Below, in pieces: positions 1 through 12,109 of a DNA stretch of 64,000 nt. Made by a program: the position numbers and the translations under genes. The notes under the pieces were generated by a model. It saw only the letters and a program-made list of their open reading frames with translations, was not told the origin of the DNA and searched no databases. Numbering within the stretch: the first letter of the stretch is position 1; each line of letters starts with the position of its first letter. Source of the DNA: Cotesia glomerata (lineage: Eukaryota > Arthropoda > Insecta > Hymenoptera > Braconidae); NCBI RefSeq assembly GCF_020080835.1, contig NC_058160.1, positions 16,975,152-17,039,151 of the forward strand, written 5' to 3'.

Positions 1-2455
1 AGCAGTCTAACATCGTTGGTTGGAAGGTAAAATCTTTTGACCCAGAAGCATTACTAATAGCCCTCGATGGTGATCCGATCAACACTGGATGTGCAGAAGA
101 ACAGACTAAGGACCTGATGAGGAGAGTAACACATGCTTGTGATGCCAGTATGCCTCGTAAACGTGGCATAAATTCGAGACCTTCGGTGCATTGGTGGAAC
201 GACCACATCAGCGTCCTCCGTAAAGAGTGTCATAAGAAAAGAAGAATCTCTCAGCGCGGCTATCAACGGCCCAACTCAGTGGAGCTGATCGCAGAGTACA
301 AAAAGGCGCGTCGTGAACTGAATAAAGCCATCAAAGAGAGCAAAAGAAGATGCTGGAAAGAGCTTATATACGAGGTGGATAAAGACGTGTGGGGTAGGCC
401 TTATAAGGTGGTTATGACCCACCTGAAAAAACAACAAATGCCATCACCTACGTGTCCTCAACTTCTTCAGAAAATCGTCACTGCACTGTTTCCACAGCAA
501 CGCAACTACGATTACCAGTTGGCGCCAGGCAAATTGGACGACATCCCATCTGTCACTGAAGAAGAACTGCTGGAGGCTTGTAACCGTGTAGGGAATAATA
601 AAGCGCCGGGATTGGACGGAATCCCTAATTTAGCCTTGAAAACCATCATAAAGGCAGCTCCAACATTATTCCTAGACGCTTATAATGCATGCCTCAAGGA
701 GGGGACTTTTCCTCGTAAGTGGAAACAGCAACGATTGGTACTGTTACCTAAAGGGAAGAAACCACCAGAAGAACCGTCATCTTACCGACCACTTTGCATG
801 CTAGATACGGCGGGAACCAGATGGAAGGGTGGCACAAAGAAGTATTGCCTGGTGGCGGCATTAGACATTAAAAACGCCTTCAATTCCGCCAACTGGAACT
901 GCATCATGCAAGCTCTTCGAGAGAAAAACGTTCCAGAATACCTGTGTAGAATAGTGGCCAGCTATTTCACCGATAGAGTTCTTAAATACGACACGAAGAA
1001 TGGTCTAAAAAAGTACGATATTACAGGAGGTGTACCCCAGGGCTCTGTACTTGGTCCACTGCTGTGGAATATCATGTACGATGGCCTATTGAGATTGAAA
1101 TTGCCAAGAAGTGTAAAACTCGTAGCATATGCAGACGACGTAGCCGTAGTTATCGTCGCTAAACACCTTGACGAAATTAACAACATGTTCGACATCACCT
1201 TCGAGCAAGTCCATCGGTGGATGAATACGGTAAACCTGCATCTGGCTACACACAAAACTGAGGCAGTGCTTATATCCAGCAGAAAAGTGTTAGAGACCAT
1301 CAAGCTGAAAGTCGGCGAACAAGAAATCACATCACAACCTTACATCCGATATTTGGGAGTGATACTTGATGCCCGTCTCAACTTTAAACAGCAAGTGGAA
1401 CACGTCAGTGCCAAAGCGTCAGTAGTGAGGGCTAGTCTCGCACGACTGATGCCGAACGTCGGAGGGCCAAAGCAGAGCAGGAGACTACTACTATCATCAG
1501 TTGTCACATCGGTGCTCACATATGGAATATCCATTTGGGCAGACGCGCTGAAGTTGCAAGAATCATGGAGAAAAGCTGGACCAGTATATCGACTGAGCGC
1601 TGTAAGACTAGCCAGTGCATTCCGCACGATATCAGAAGTAGCAGTGTGTGTCATTTCCGGAACTCTGCCGCTTAGAGTTCTAGCTGAGGAAAGACGGAAC
1701 CTTTACCAACGAAAGAGGTCAACCACACTAAGTGCCGAAGAACTCAGAGCTGAAGAACGGCAGAACAGTATCGCACGATGGCAATCGCAGTGGGACGCCG
1801 CGACAACAGGGAGATGGACACACCGTCTCATACCAAGGATTGACGTTTGGCTTAACCGGAATCACGGCGAGGCCAACTACTATCTGACCCAGATGTTGTC
1901 AGGACACGGCTGTTTCCGGGAGTACCTTTATCGCTTTAAGCACGATAATTCCCCAGTGTCCGTCTTGCCCAAGAGTTGCTGAAAATGCGGAGCACATTTT
2001 CTTTGAGTGCCCTCGTTTTAACCCACAGCGTGATGAGTTAGAGAAGATCCTGAACAAGAAAATCACACCAGAGTCAATAGTAGAAGAAATGCTGTCATCC
2101 GAAGCTGCCTGGAACGCCACAAGCACGTTTACCACCGAAATGCTTACAGAGCTGCGTTCCATTGAAAGAAAAAGGGCAAATGACAGAAACTAGAAGGAAA
2201 GAAAAATAACACCTTAGCCACCAGAAGGAATAGCAGTAGCTAGATCCTCCCCTCACGAAGTAATGCCTGACGGCGGTTTCCATGAGGGATTAGAGGAAAG
2301 AAGAAAAGGGGTTTCGGTTTTAGTGGGTAGGGGCGTTAGCGTCGAGTTTTAGTATGACGCTGCGTCGAGTCGCCACATATCCAGGCCGAACAGCTATGTC
2401 TGGAATCCGTAAAAAGGATTCCCCCCCCTAAGAAAAAAAAAAAAATAAAAAAAAA
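1..2455 (+). mobile_element. R1-clade non-LTR retrotransposon, 5' part cut by window edge
   Basis: The coding frame is already open at base 3, so the element starts left of the window. It ends with about 240 bases of 3' untranslated sequence after the stop at 2191-2193, a C-run (CCCCCCCCTAAG) and an A-rich tail at about 2430-2455. A (CA)n tract and a dispersed AACTTCCCG repeat follow directly. No long terminal repeats are present. The R1-clade assignment rests on the reverse transcriptase motifs and the C-terminal Cys-His motif described in the gene entry. Confidence 0.85.
3..2193 (+). pseudogene. Non-LTR retrotransposon ORF2 (linker, reverse transcriptase, C-terminal CCHC), broken
   Basis: This would encode the polyprotein that copies the element RNA into DNA at a nicked chromosomal site. 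The frame is open from base 3; the first Met at 117 lies inside the linker between endonuclease and polymerase (CDASMPRKR motif) and is not the real start. Reverse transcriptase blocks seen: YRPLCMLDTAG, ALDIKNAFNSANW, GGVPQGSVLGPLLWN and the catalytic YADDV near 1126. Two lesions are visible. About 50 residues between LCMLDTAG and the next block are missing in frame, judged against the copy at 7525-10330. A frameshift at about 1930-1950 moves the last 80 residues, including the C-x2-C-x8-H-x4-C motif (CPSCPRVAENAEHIFFEC), into the next frame, which stops at 2191. R1-clade membership is from family knowledge. The copy is not functional. Confidence 0.85.
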
Positions 2456-2632
2456 CACACACACACACACACACAGACACCGTGACAACCTCGCGGGGAT
2501 AGTCAGGGAAGCTTCCTGTGACCTTCAAACGTCGAGATCTGATGAAAACTCGATTTTTGCAAAACGGGGTGAAAACAATAACTTCCCGATTTTTGAAAAT
2601 CTTCGATTTTCTTAGGGGGAAGTTAAAAATGA
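2456..2632 (+). repeat. Dispersed repeat A: (CA)n plus AACTTCCCG hairpin
   Basis: A (CA)n tract leads into a unit with AAGCTTCC, AACGTCGAGATCTGAT, AACTCGATTTTTG and AACGGGGTGAAA, ending in a hairpin: ACTTCCCG, then GAAAATC, TTC, GATTTTC, then a degenerate GGGGAAGTT. Related copies lie at 10331-10515, 20276-20405, 21800-21925 (poor), 25764-25932, and reversed at 39707-39778, 43179-43315 and 43337-43441. Confidence 0.75.
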
Positions 2633-3331
2633 AGCGGATGGCTTTGAAAGTGAACTGAACGAGACGCTAAAGGCGACGGAGAAGGAGGTAATTTTGGCGG
2701 AATCTGGAAGCGTGGAGAAGTTAGCGTGAAAACGTTTTTACACATTTTTACTATCTCAGTGTAACTCTCATATCAAATATATTCTCGAGTAACTTTATTA
2801 TTTATTTATTAATAACTAATATTATTGAATATAATTAATTATTAATATCCAATAAAATTATTAATTTTGAGAGTAAATCGCACGATCAGTTAATTAAGTG
2901 ACTTACATAACCTCTAAAATACTCAACACGTGTCACGAGTTCCCGCAAACAACGGCTATTGAGTTGTAAGTATAAATTATTTTTTACGTTGATTATAAAA
3001 TCAAAAATTATTCTTTCTTATTTATAACGAAAATATTGTTGGGAATGGTGAAAAACGAATTTGGTGAAAGTTAGATTTTTATTACAAATGGGAAATTTTT
3101 TTTTGTGTTTACTTATAAGAGCTCTAACTTCGACAGAATTTTTTTTTTTCACTATTTCTAACAATATGTATTTTCGATATAATTGAGAAACATAAAATTT
3201 TTCGCTTTCGTGAAACTATCTAATTTTTACATGTATATTTAATGTAATCAAAGATAAAATAAATGATTAATATAATAATTAAATGATTCAATCAGTTCTA
3301 TTCATTTGTGTTTTGTATTATACAGTGAACA
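2633..3331. other. AT-rich leader before Helitron gene
   Basis: No gene is seen. 2633-2730 is relatively GC-rich and purine-rich. 2760-3331 is strongly AT-rich and probably the 5' non-coding part of the Helitron whose gene starts at 3332. The TCTCCTGTCACG start seen in the other Helitron at 51503 was not found here, so the left end of this copy is unknown. Confidence 0.4.
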
Positions 3332-6300
3332 ATGTCAACAAAACGCAAAGGGGCCAATTTGAGCCGTGATACAAATAGATCTAGAAGCATTTGAAATAGA
3401 AGAGCCCAAAGAACCGAAGAACAAGTTCAGGGAGAAAATATTGAAGCGCGTGTAAGAATGGCGCAATTGCGTCAAGAACAATCAGACGATACATGAGCTG
3501 AACGCAATGAAGTCATGAGATTAGAACAACGACGATCACACCGTTTTACTGTCAATAGACGCAGAGCGAATGACCAACAACGCCAACAGGCACATCGAGC
3601 ATTTGTAGCTACATCATTTCTGCGTCTAGCATTCCAGTATGAGCCCGATATTGAATATTATGCTCATTCAAAAGTAGTAATTGGTGGTATGGACAAAGAA
3701 TGCCCGTATTGTCATGCTTTGAAATTCAAAAATGAACCAGCCGGGATGTGTTGCGCGTCAGGGAAGGTACAATTACCTGTAATTGAAACACCACCGGAAC
3801 CATTGAACAGTTTGCTTATCGGCACAGATCCAGATTCTAACGTGTCTCTGAAGTCCATTCGAACATTCAACTCATGCTTTCAAATGACATCGTTCGAAGC
3901 AACAGAAATAGTTCAAAATACTAATGCAAATGGTCAACAATACAATTCTACATTTAAAATCAGAGGCCAAGTTTATCATAAAATAGGCTCATTGCTGCCA
4001 ATGCCAAACGAACCACATAAATTTTTACAAATCTACTTTATGGGCGGCGAGGACTCCGGAAGCGCACTAGCCAATCGGGTGGATGCACGTTGTGGCTACA
4101 ATAACCTTGATTCATTCTTTGCTAGACGCATCGTCAGCGAGCTGGATGCTCTATTGAATGAGCATAATGAATTGTTGAAAATATTCAAATCCCACATGCA
4201 CAAATTAGAAAGCGATAATCACGCTATTGTTATTAATCCTGATAAAACACCAGCTGGAGAACACATTCGTAGATTCAATGCACCTGTTGCTGACGACGTT
4301 GCTGGAATCATGGTTGGCGATCCTACAGGTGCACGAGAAATTGTGATTCGTAGGAGAAATAATCATCTTCAGTTCATTGCTGATACACACCGTTCATATG
4401 ACGCTCTCCAATATCCGCTAATCTTCTGGAAGGGATAAGACGGATATAGCATAAATATTAAACAACGAGATCCCGTATCAGGTACTTCATTTATTATGAA
4501 TTTGATTATTATACTTTTAACAAAACAATTAAATTATTAAACGCAATTAACTTAAATTAATATTTATGAATATATTATTACAGGAGCCGAAACAAACAAG
4601 AACGTTAGCTCAAAGGATTATTATGCATATAGATTGATGATTAGACGCGGGCTGAATAACATCATTCTACGATTTCGAGAGCTTTGTCAACAATTCATCA
4701 TCGACATGTACGCGAAGATAGAAGGCAAACGACTACGCTACTTACGATATAATCAACTCAAGCTACGTGTGGAAGAGTACATTCACTTGCGAGACGCTAT
4801 TGTCAACAACGCCGCCGAAATTGGTAACTCTGTCATTCTACCATCATCGTACGTAGGCAGTCCACGTCATATGCAAGAGTATATACAGGATGCTCTGACT
4901 TTCATGCGCGAATATGGGCGACCGTCTTTATTTATCACGTTTACATGTAATCCAAAATGGCCAGAGATTACATCTTTGCTGTTGCCTGGCCAAAATGCAA
5001 TACATCGTCATGACATTACAGCACGTATGTTTAGACAAAAGCTGAAGTCATTAATAAATTTTATTACTAAATCACATGTATTCGGTCCCACACGTTGCTG
5101 GCTGTATTCGGTTGAGTGGCAAAAGCGAGGATTACCTCATGCCCACATTTTGGTTTGGTTAATCGACAAAATCTGACCTGAAGAAATAGATAATATAATT
5201 TCTGCAGAAATTCCCTATCCGTCTACTGATCAATTGCTGTTTGATATTGTTACAGCAAACATGATTCATGGCCCATGCGGTACTTTTAATCGTTCATCGC
5301 CTTGCATGTCAGATGGAAAATGTACAAAAAATTTCCCTAAAGATTTCACTAACGATACAATCACAAATGTCGACGGATATCCAATATATCGTCGAAGGAA
5401 TCCAGATAATGGCGGACAATCATTTATTAAAAACATCAGCAACACAGACATTGATATTGACAATCGTTGGGTCGTGCCATATTCGCCCCTGTTGAGCAAA
5501 ACATACAATGCTCATATTAATGTTGAGTTCTGCAGTTCTGTGAAGAGCATCAAATACATTTGCAAGTATGTCCATAAAGGCAGTGACATGGCGGTGTTTA
5601 GAGTGGAAAATACCAATGTGAATGCTTCTCCAGTAAATAAAAACGATGAAATAACGCTCTACCAAATAGGTCGGTACATCAGCTCCAATGAAGCTGTTTG
5701 GCGTATCTTTGGTTTTCCAATTCATGAACGGGATCCAGCAGTTGTTCAGTTAGCCGTTTATCTTGAAAATGGTCAGCGTGTATATTTCACGAACGAGACA
5801 GCGATTGATCGTGCTATAAATCCACCAAAAACTACACTCACTGAATTTTTTGAATTGTGTAATCGTGCGGATGATTTTGGTGCCTTTGCACGTACTTTAC
5901 TCTATTCACAAGTACCACGCTATTTCACATGGGCTCAAACAAAACAATGGATACCCCGCAAGCAAGTCTCACTAGTTGATGCATGCCCCAATTTATTCAA
6001 ATCAAACGCCTTGGGGCGAGTATTTACAGTAAATCCAAGACAGACTGAGTGCTTTTATCTTCGACTATTGTTGATTAATGTTACTGGCCCATTGTCATTT
6101 CAAGATATACGTAAAGTGAATGGGCAACAGTATACATCGTATAAAGATGCATGCCTTGCACTCGGCTTGCTAGAAGATGACAATCAGTGGGAATGTATGC
6201 TTGCTGAAGCAGCATTGAACTGTACAGCAATACAAATTCGTCTACTATTCGCTATAGTGTTGACTACATGTTTTCCAGCCCGAGCAGAGATATTGTGGGA

Positions 6301-7526
6301 TAATCACAAAGATTCAATGACTGATGATACATTGCATCAACATCGTACACGGTGTAACGATCTAGCGATAACATTCAGCGACGACATGTACAATGAAGCA
6401 TTGATTGCTATTGAGGATCTTTGCATTATTATTGCCAACTTACCACTCAGTCATTTCGGTATGAATTCGCCAAATCGAGGTGCAACTGATTTAATGAACA
6501 CTGAAATGAATCGTCAAATGCAGTACAACACTGTAGAAACGGCGGCGATTGTTACTCGCAATGTCCCACTAATGAATGAGGAACAAAGAACCATTTACGA
6601 CCGCATTATGCTCGCAGTTTCAGCAGGACAAGGTGTGTTCTTCTTTTTAGATGCACCAGGTGGAACTGGCAAGACATTCCTTATTTCGCTAATTCTCGCC
6701 AAAATACGATCCAATAATGGCATCGCATTGGCCGTTGCATCATCGGGCATTGCGGCAACTTTATTGGATGGAGGCAGAACAGCTCATTCAGTATTTAAGC
6801 TACCACTAAATATTCAAAATAACCCTGACGCAGTGTGCAACATAAAAAAACAATCGTCCATAGCCACAGTGCTGAAACAGTGTAAAATTATCATCTCGGA
6901 TGAATGTACCATGGCACACAAACATTCGCTTGAGGCGTTGAACAGGACATTGAAAGATATTAAAAACAACGACAAACTATTTGGTGGCACTCTGTTAGTC
7001 CTTTCAAGTGACTTCAGACAAACACTTCCCGTCATTCCACGTTCAACATACGCAGATGAAATCAACGCCTGCTTAAAATCATCGACATTGTGGCGTAATG
7101 TTGAAATAGTACAGCTGAAAGTAAATATTCGCGTTCAAATGCTTCAAGATCCATCCGCTGAAACATTCTCAAAACAACTCTTAGATATCGGTGATGGAAT
7201 AGTCACTATAGCTGAAACTGGATACATAAAATTAGCGAATGATTTCTGCACAATCATTGATTCGTAAGATGCTCTCATTGAACAAATATTTCCCGATGTA
7301 CACACGAATTACATAAATCTCGAGTAGCTTGCAGAAAGAGCAATGTTAGCTGCAAAAAATGTGGAGGATGACATTTTAAATCTGAAGATACAACAGTTAT
7401 TGTCAGGGGACTTGGTATCATATAAATCTATTGATACAGTTTGCGATGACACTGAAGCTGTAAATTTTCCAACAGAGTTTTTGAACTCACTAGATTTGCC
7501 AGGCATGCCACCACATAACTTACATG
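3332..7526 (+). pseudogene. Helitron Rep/helicase gene, truncated at the 3' end
   Basis: Helitron transposase would nick and roll the element as single-stranded DNA. From ATG at 3332 the protein has a basic N-terminus, a Cys-rich segment (CPYCHALKF, GMCCASGKV), the Helitron-like N domain, the HUH nuclease motif GLPHAHIL (about 5134), the two-tyrosine motif YICKYVHKGSD (about 5549), and a Pif1-type helicase with Walker A GGTGKT (about 6660) and Walker B ISDEC (about 6893). One intron (4482-4583) must be removed. The whole reading stays in one frame but has six stops: TGA 3392, TGA 3494, TAA 4436, TGA 5174, TAA 7265 and TAG 7325. It ends abruptly after GMPPHNL where a retrotransposon begins. 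About 140 C-terminal residues present in the copy at 52765 are missing. Dead copy. Confidence 0.9.
4482..4583 (+). other. Intron in Helitron gene (copy 1)
   Basis: GT at 4482 and AG ending at 4583 enclose 102 AT-rich bases. Splicing joins ..DPVSG to AETNKNVSSKDYYAYR without changing frame. An 84-base intron sits at the equivalent place in the second Helitron (53891-53974), which supports both. Confidence 0.75.
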
Positions 7527-10330
7527 GCACGGCAGCAATTTGGATTGTGAACACAAAGAACGTTACCGTCAACAACAGCGGAAGTGGAGCAGGTTTTGTC
7601 TGAATTCAAACCCCCACAACCTACTTCATGAGCGTCTATCTCTCATCTAACGAAGGGATTAGTGTGTTCCGACATAAACTGGCAAATATGGAAGATGCGA
7701 TCACTAAGTTCAACGGCGAAGTCATCGTAGCCGGAGACTTCAACGCTAAATCGGCTGAGTGGGGCGCTGCTTTCTCCGACACCAGAGGTAACGAGGTCGC
7801 TGACGTCACGGCTAGACTCGACCTCACAGTGCTGAACCCCGGGAGCACCACGACCTTTAGAAGACCAGGGTACCAAAAGTCCATCCCCGACATTTCGTTG
7901 GCGACTCCAAGGACTGCCAACATGATCGAAGACTGGACTGTATCCGAAGAATACAGTGGCAATGACCACCAGTTTGTGACATTCAACGTTGGATTGTCAT
8001 CTACTCCGGTTTCACAACGCGACCTTTCTAAGTGGAAGTGGAATGCCAGAAGGCTTGATCCAGAGGCATTGCGAGCTTCACTTGCACGAAGCTGGTCTAT
8101 CCTTCAAAACAACCCGATTCCGGATACCTGCCACGAGACGGAAAAGGCAGTGCTAAATATGATGAAGGAGATTGCTGCCGCATGTGACGCCTCTATGCCG
8201 CGGCTGAAAAATAGGAGTTTCCACAGGCCGGCGTACTGGTGGTCAACAGACATAGCAGAACTTTGCAAAAGATGTCATAAGCTACGTTGCCGCGCAACGA
8301 GAGCCGCGAAACGCTCCCCAAGCGAGGACTTGTATTCAAAAGAGTACAAGCAGGCAAACAAGACGCTAAACCAAGCCATTAAAGCAAGAAAAGCGATATT
8401 GTGGAAACAGATCTGTAATGATCTCGTCAAGGACATCTGGGGCAAAAGCCTACCAAATTGTCACCAAACGACTTGAAAAGGCTTCACCAGAAGCGCCGAA
8501 GTCTCCTGTCTTAATGGACAGCATTGTAGCGGAGCTTTTCCCCAAACACCCGCCGCGGGAGAAGATTACTGGAGAAGGTTACGGGAGAAGAAACACTACG
8601 CTAAAAACAGCGAAGGAACACCCTTCACAACTAAGGAACTACAAGACGCGGCCAAGTCACTCAAAACAGGAAAGGCACCTGGACCTGATGGCATCCAGGC
8701 AGCGGTGATAGAGATTGTAGCCCTGGAATACCCAGACATACTCCTGAACACCTACAACGCATGCTTGGCAACTGGCACGTTTCCCGCGGTCTGGAAGCGG
8801 CAGAGATTGGTTCTTTTAGACAAAGGAAAGGGAACCCCCGTAACACCTTCGTCGTTTAGACCACTCTGTATGCTAGACATTGCTGGAAAACTGCTCGAGA
8901 AGCTCATACAAAGAAGACTTCGCAACGACATCGACCGTGCTGGAGGTTTTGCCACCAACCAGCATGGCTTCCGGAAAGGTCGTTTGACAGTCGGAACGAT
9001 CGAGAAAGTTATAAAGACAGCAACACAAGCATGGTCTGGTAGCCTCAAAGCTCGTAAAGTATGTCTCCTCCTCACGCTAGATATCAAAAACGCATTTAAC
9101 AGCGCAAATTGGAGAGACATTTTAGATGCTCTGGAGCACAAGTTTGACGCGGGGCCAGAGAATCTGGCACTAGTCGACAACTACCTGGACGAAAGAAAGC
9201 TAATAGCGGAAACTACGGAAGGCCCACAAGAATACGCCATAACAGCTGACGTACCGCAAGGCTCAATAATGGGGCCCGATCTATGGAATGCGGACCACGA
9301 CGAACTCTTGAAATCTCGTTACCAAAGCAAGTAGAGCTAACGGGCTTTGCAGACGACGTTGCGGCCACGATAGTAGTAGACAGCGTAGAAGAGGCTGAAT
9401 TACTGGTTCGGGAAACCATTGACGCCGTCGAGACCTGACTTGATAAACACCACCTGAAACTCGCCAAGCATAAAACCGAGATGGTTGTTCTGAAACGTCA
9501 AAAATGGTTCCCAAAACCATTCGCTGTGGACATGGAAGGAACATTACTGACGTCAACAAGGGCCCTGCGCTATCTAGGGGTGATGATAGACGAGAAACTA
9601 TCTTTCCGCGAACACCTCGACAGTGCATGCTAGAAAGCCAGCAAGACGGTGTCTAGCCTAGCAAGAATCATGACCAACACTACTGCTTTATGGAGCAGAA
9701 ATATGGGCAGACATATTGAAACAGAAGACCTACCGACGAAAAAGAGCGGCAGTGCAGCGGCGAGGCGCTCTCAGGGTTGCCTGCGCCTATCGAACGGTTT
9801 CCGAAGCGGCTATATTGGTCATTGCGGGAGCCGCACCCATCGACCTACTCGCGTTTGAGAGAGCGAAACTCTATGACGCTAAAAACAGTGACGAAAACAT
9901 GAAGGACGCAAGAACGAGGATCAAGGCGGAAACGCAACAAGAGTGGCAGGACTGATGGACATCGGGAGAGACGGGCAGATGGACGGCACGCCTGATCCCA
10001 AAAATCAACGTCTGGCTTTCTCGGGAATACGGAGAAACGGACTTTTTCTTAACCCAGCTATTGACGGGATATGAGCAGCTCAATGCCTATCTTTTTAAGA
10101 TGGGACTGCACAGCACACCAACGTGCAAATACTGCCCAGACAAAATTGACAACGTCGAGTACACGTTCTTTGAGTGTGACCGGTGGAAGGACTACAAAAG
10201 CAGTACTGATGAAACTATTGGCACCACGCTCTCCCCTGAGAGCTTAGTAACCTGCATGATCAAAAAAGAAGATAACTGGTCAGCTGTCGCAGTCTATGCG
10301 CAGCGTCTTATAAGGAAAAAACACACATAA
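7525..10330 (+). pseudogene. R1-clade non-LTR retrotransposon inside Helitron, 5'-truncated and decayed
   Basis: It starts abruptly within the apurinic-type endonuclease domain (GTAAIWIV) right after the Helitron residues PPHNL. Endonuclease blocks: IVAGDFNAKSAEWGA, PDISLAT and SGNDHQF (the usual SDH is NDH here). Reverse transcriptase blocks: GKAPGPDGI, FRPLCMLDIAGKLLEKLI, QHGFRKGR, TLDIKNAFNSANW, DVPQGSIMGPDLWN and FADDV. The C-terminal motif CKYCPDKIDNVEYTFFEC is present, and the frame ends at TAA 10328. Lesions: in-frame TGA at 7601; frameshifts near 8440, 8560-8620 and 9310; TGA at 9436; TAG at 9631; a deletion of roughly 55 bases near 9680; TGA at 9953. It is the same family as the reversed fragment at 44108-45830 and a relative of the copy at the left edge. 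A (CA)n tract follows immediately. Confidence 0.88.
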
Positions 10331-10998
10331 ACACACACACACACACACACACAACACACAGACGTACGGACATCATCGTAAAAATAGTCAGGAAAGCTTC
10401 TTAGAGCTTCAAAACGTCGAGATCTGTTGAAACCTCGCTTTTTGCAAAACGGGGTAATACCTATAACTTCCCGACTTTTCGAAAATCATTGATTTTCTTA
10501 GCGGGAAGTTAAAAATCTTTTATAAATGTGGTTATTTTGCAATAACTTTCAGACTATTCTATCGATCAACTCCAAAAACTAATCAGCTCTTAACCTCAAA
10601 AACCACATCGATCGCCACCGGTCCGGTCAAAATCGGTTGATCCGTTCGCGAGATATCGTGAACGAAAGAAAACGGATAAAAGTGTTTTTTCGAAATCACT
10701 CCGAAATTCCTAGTTTGATTGATCTAAATTTACAGATTCTTCGTAAGGCCTAAAAAACTGCATTGAATGCCGCCAACCGCATGAAAATCGGTTCATTCAT
10801 TCAAAAGTTATTGTGGTTGTAAGATTCAAAAAATAATGTTTTATTAAATTTCTATCAGGCTTTTGAACTCGGAGAGTTCAAAATGACAAGAAATTTATAT
10901 TTTTAAGCTCAAAAACGTAATAACTGCAATTTTGAGCGCTTAAGTATGGAATTAGCGGGAAGTTGCAAGGATGACCTTTAGGGTCAACCATTTTTCTA
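10331..10998 (+). repeat. Dispersed repeats A and B, adjoining
   Basis: A (CA)n tract and repeat A with its AACTTCCCG hairpin run to about 10515. Then comes repeat B, marked by CCGGTCAAAATCGGTTGAT, CGAGATATCGTGAACGAAAG, CTCCGAAATTCCTAGTTTGA and a closing GCGGGAAGTTGCAAGGATG near 10961. B copies recur at 17090-17470, 19950-20280 (reversed) and 43600-44128. A and B open and close with the complementary words AACTTCCCGC and GCGGGAAGTT, so they may be two ends of one mobile unit. Confidence 0.65.
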
Positions 10999-11004
10999 AT
11001 TTTT

Positions 11005-11401
11005 TTTTTTCATTTCTCTAGCTCAGTGACATTTTATGGTATAATCTTGTCCAAAAACAGAATTATATGCTCTTCAAAAGTGTCCATTGTTGCGAAGTCG
11101 TAACTCTTACTGTTAGGGTAGTGCAGACCGCTAAACCGAATTTTTTCATAGAATTCTTGTTTTTTCTCTCATTATCTCATAAGCATCAAGACCTACAGAA
11201 AAAATGTGAACGATAATTTTATAGGAAATTCAATTTTCTATAAAAAAAAAAAAGGTCCTCAGCATCAAATCACTAAGATTGATATTTTCTGAGATATTAG
11301 TCATTGAAGTTTACGTAGAATTAAATTCCCATAGAATGTCGAATCGAATCTTATAAAATATTGATTTTTTTATTTTTATGAAAATTTTAATTAGTCATTA
11401 C
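11005..11401 (+). repeat. Repeat D, first part
   Basis: The block has markers GCGAAGTCGTAACTCTTACT, GCAGACCGCTAAACCGAATT and AGGTCCTCAGCATCAAATCA. It matches 19625-19970 in reverse orientation and, more loosely, 62260-62620, where it lies in the leader of a transposon-like gene. It is interrupted at 11401 by an insertion and resumes at 13098. Confidence 0.65.
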
Positions 11402-11571
11402 TCATTGATCAAGTTGGAAATTTAACGAAAAAATTTTTTTAATTATATTTTTCTAAAGATTTTTTGGTGGTATGGGAGGTGATGAAATTCAGTTTGAAGC
11501 CCCTGGCATTTGTCACCATGCAAGGTGGCTTATAGAAGCTCTTTTTTGTTTGAAAATATATTTATTTTTCA

Positions 11572-12029
11572 GCGGCAGGATGGCCGAGCGGGCCAAGTCA
11601 TTATATTGTTAGTTCGTTTGTACATCATGCCGTGAGGCGAGGGTTCGAGCCCCGACGGTTATTCGAATAGTTCCAAACCAACCGTCGAGAGTCGCTCCGG
11701 TAGCCGACTTGTACTGACATGGGTTTTCTCTGTGGTTTCCTCATCGCCACTATTCCAACAGCCATTCGAAAGAGGTGAGGAATAGGGTAAAAACAGTACA
11801 GGAAGCACAAGTCGGTCCACATCCGCAAGAGATACGCAGAGATTATAAAAAGTTGAAAGAGCAGGTTGCGATATCTATGTGCGAAATTTGGAAGGCAGAA
11901 ACTTTGAACGCAGTGAAAATTTGAAAGAAAAATTCGAACGCAGTGAAATAGAGAGAGGCAGTACAATTGTGATGAAAAAATTGTAAAAGGCAGTTCTTAC
12001 GGCTGTACAATGTAACAAATCTATCTATC
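11572..12029 (+). mobile_element. tRNA-derived SINE with 15-bp target duplication
   Basis: RNA polymerase III boxes are visible: A box TGGCCGAGCGG at 11581-11591 and B box GGTTCGAGCCC at 11642-11652, a Leu/Ser-tRNA-like head. A body of about 370 bases follows and ends in ATCT repeats. The 15-bp sequence TATATTTATTTTTCA flanks both sides (11557-11571 and 12030-12044), as expected for LINE-driven retroposition. Confidence 0.85.
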
Positions 12030-12109
12030 TATATTTATTTTTCAAGCAGCTTAAAGTATCAGCGAGAGATACAGATTCTTTACGTAAAATTTGTGATTTT
12101 GTTATATTG

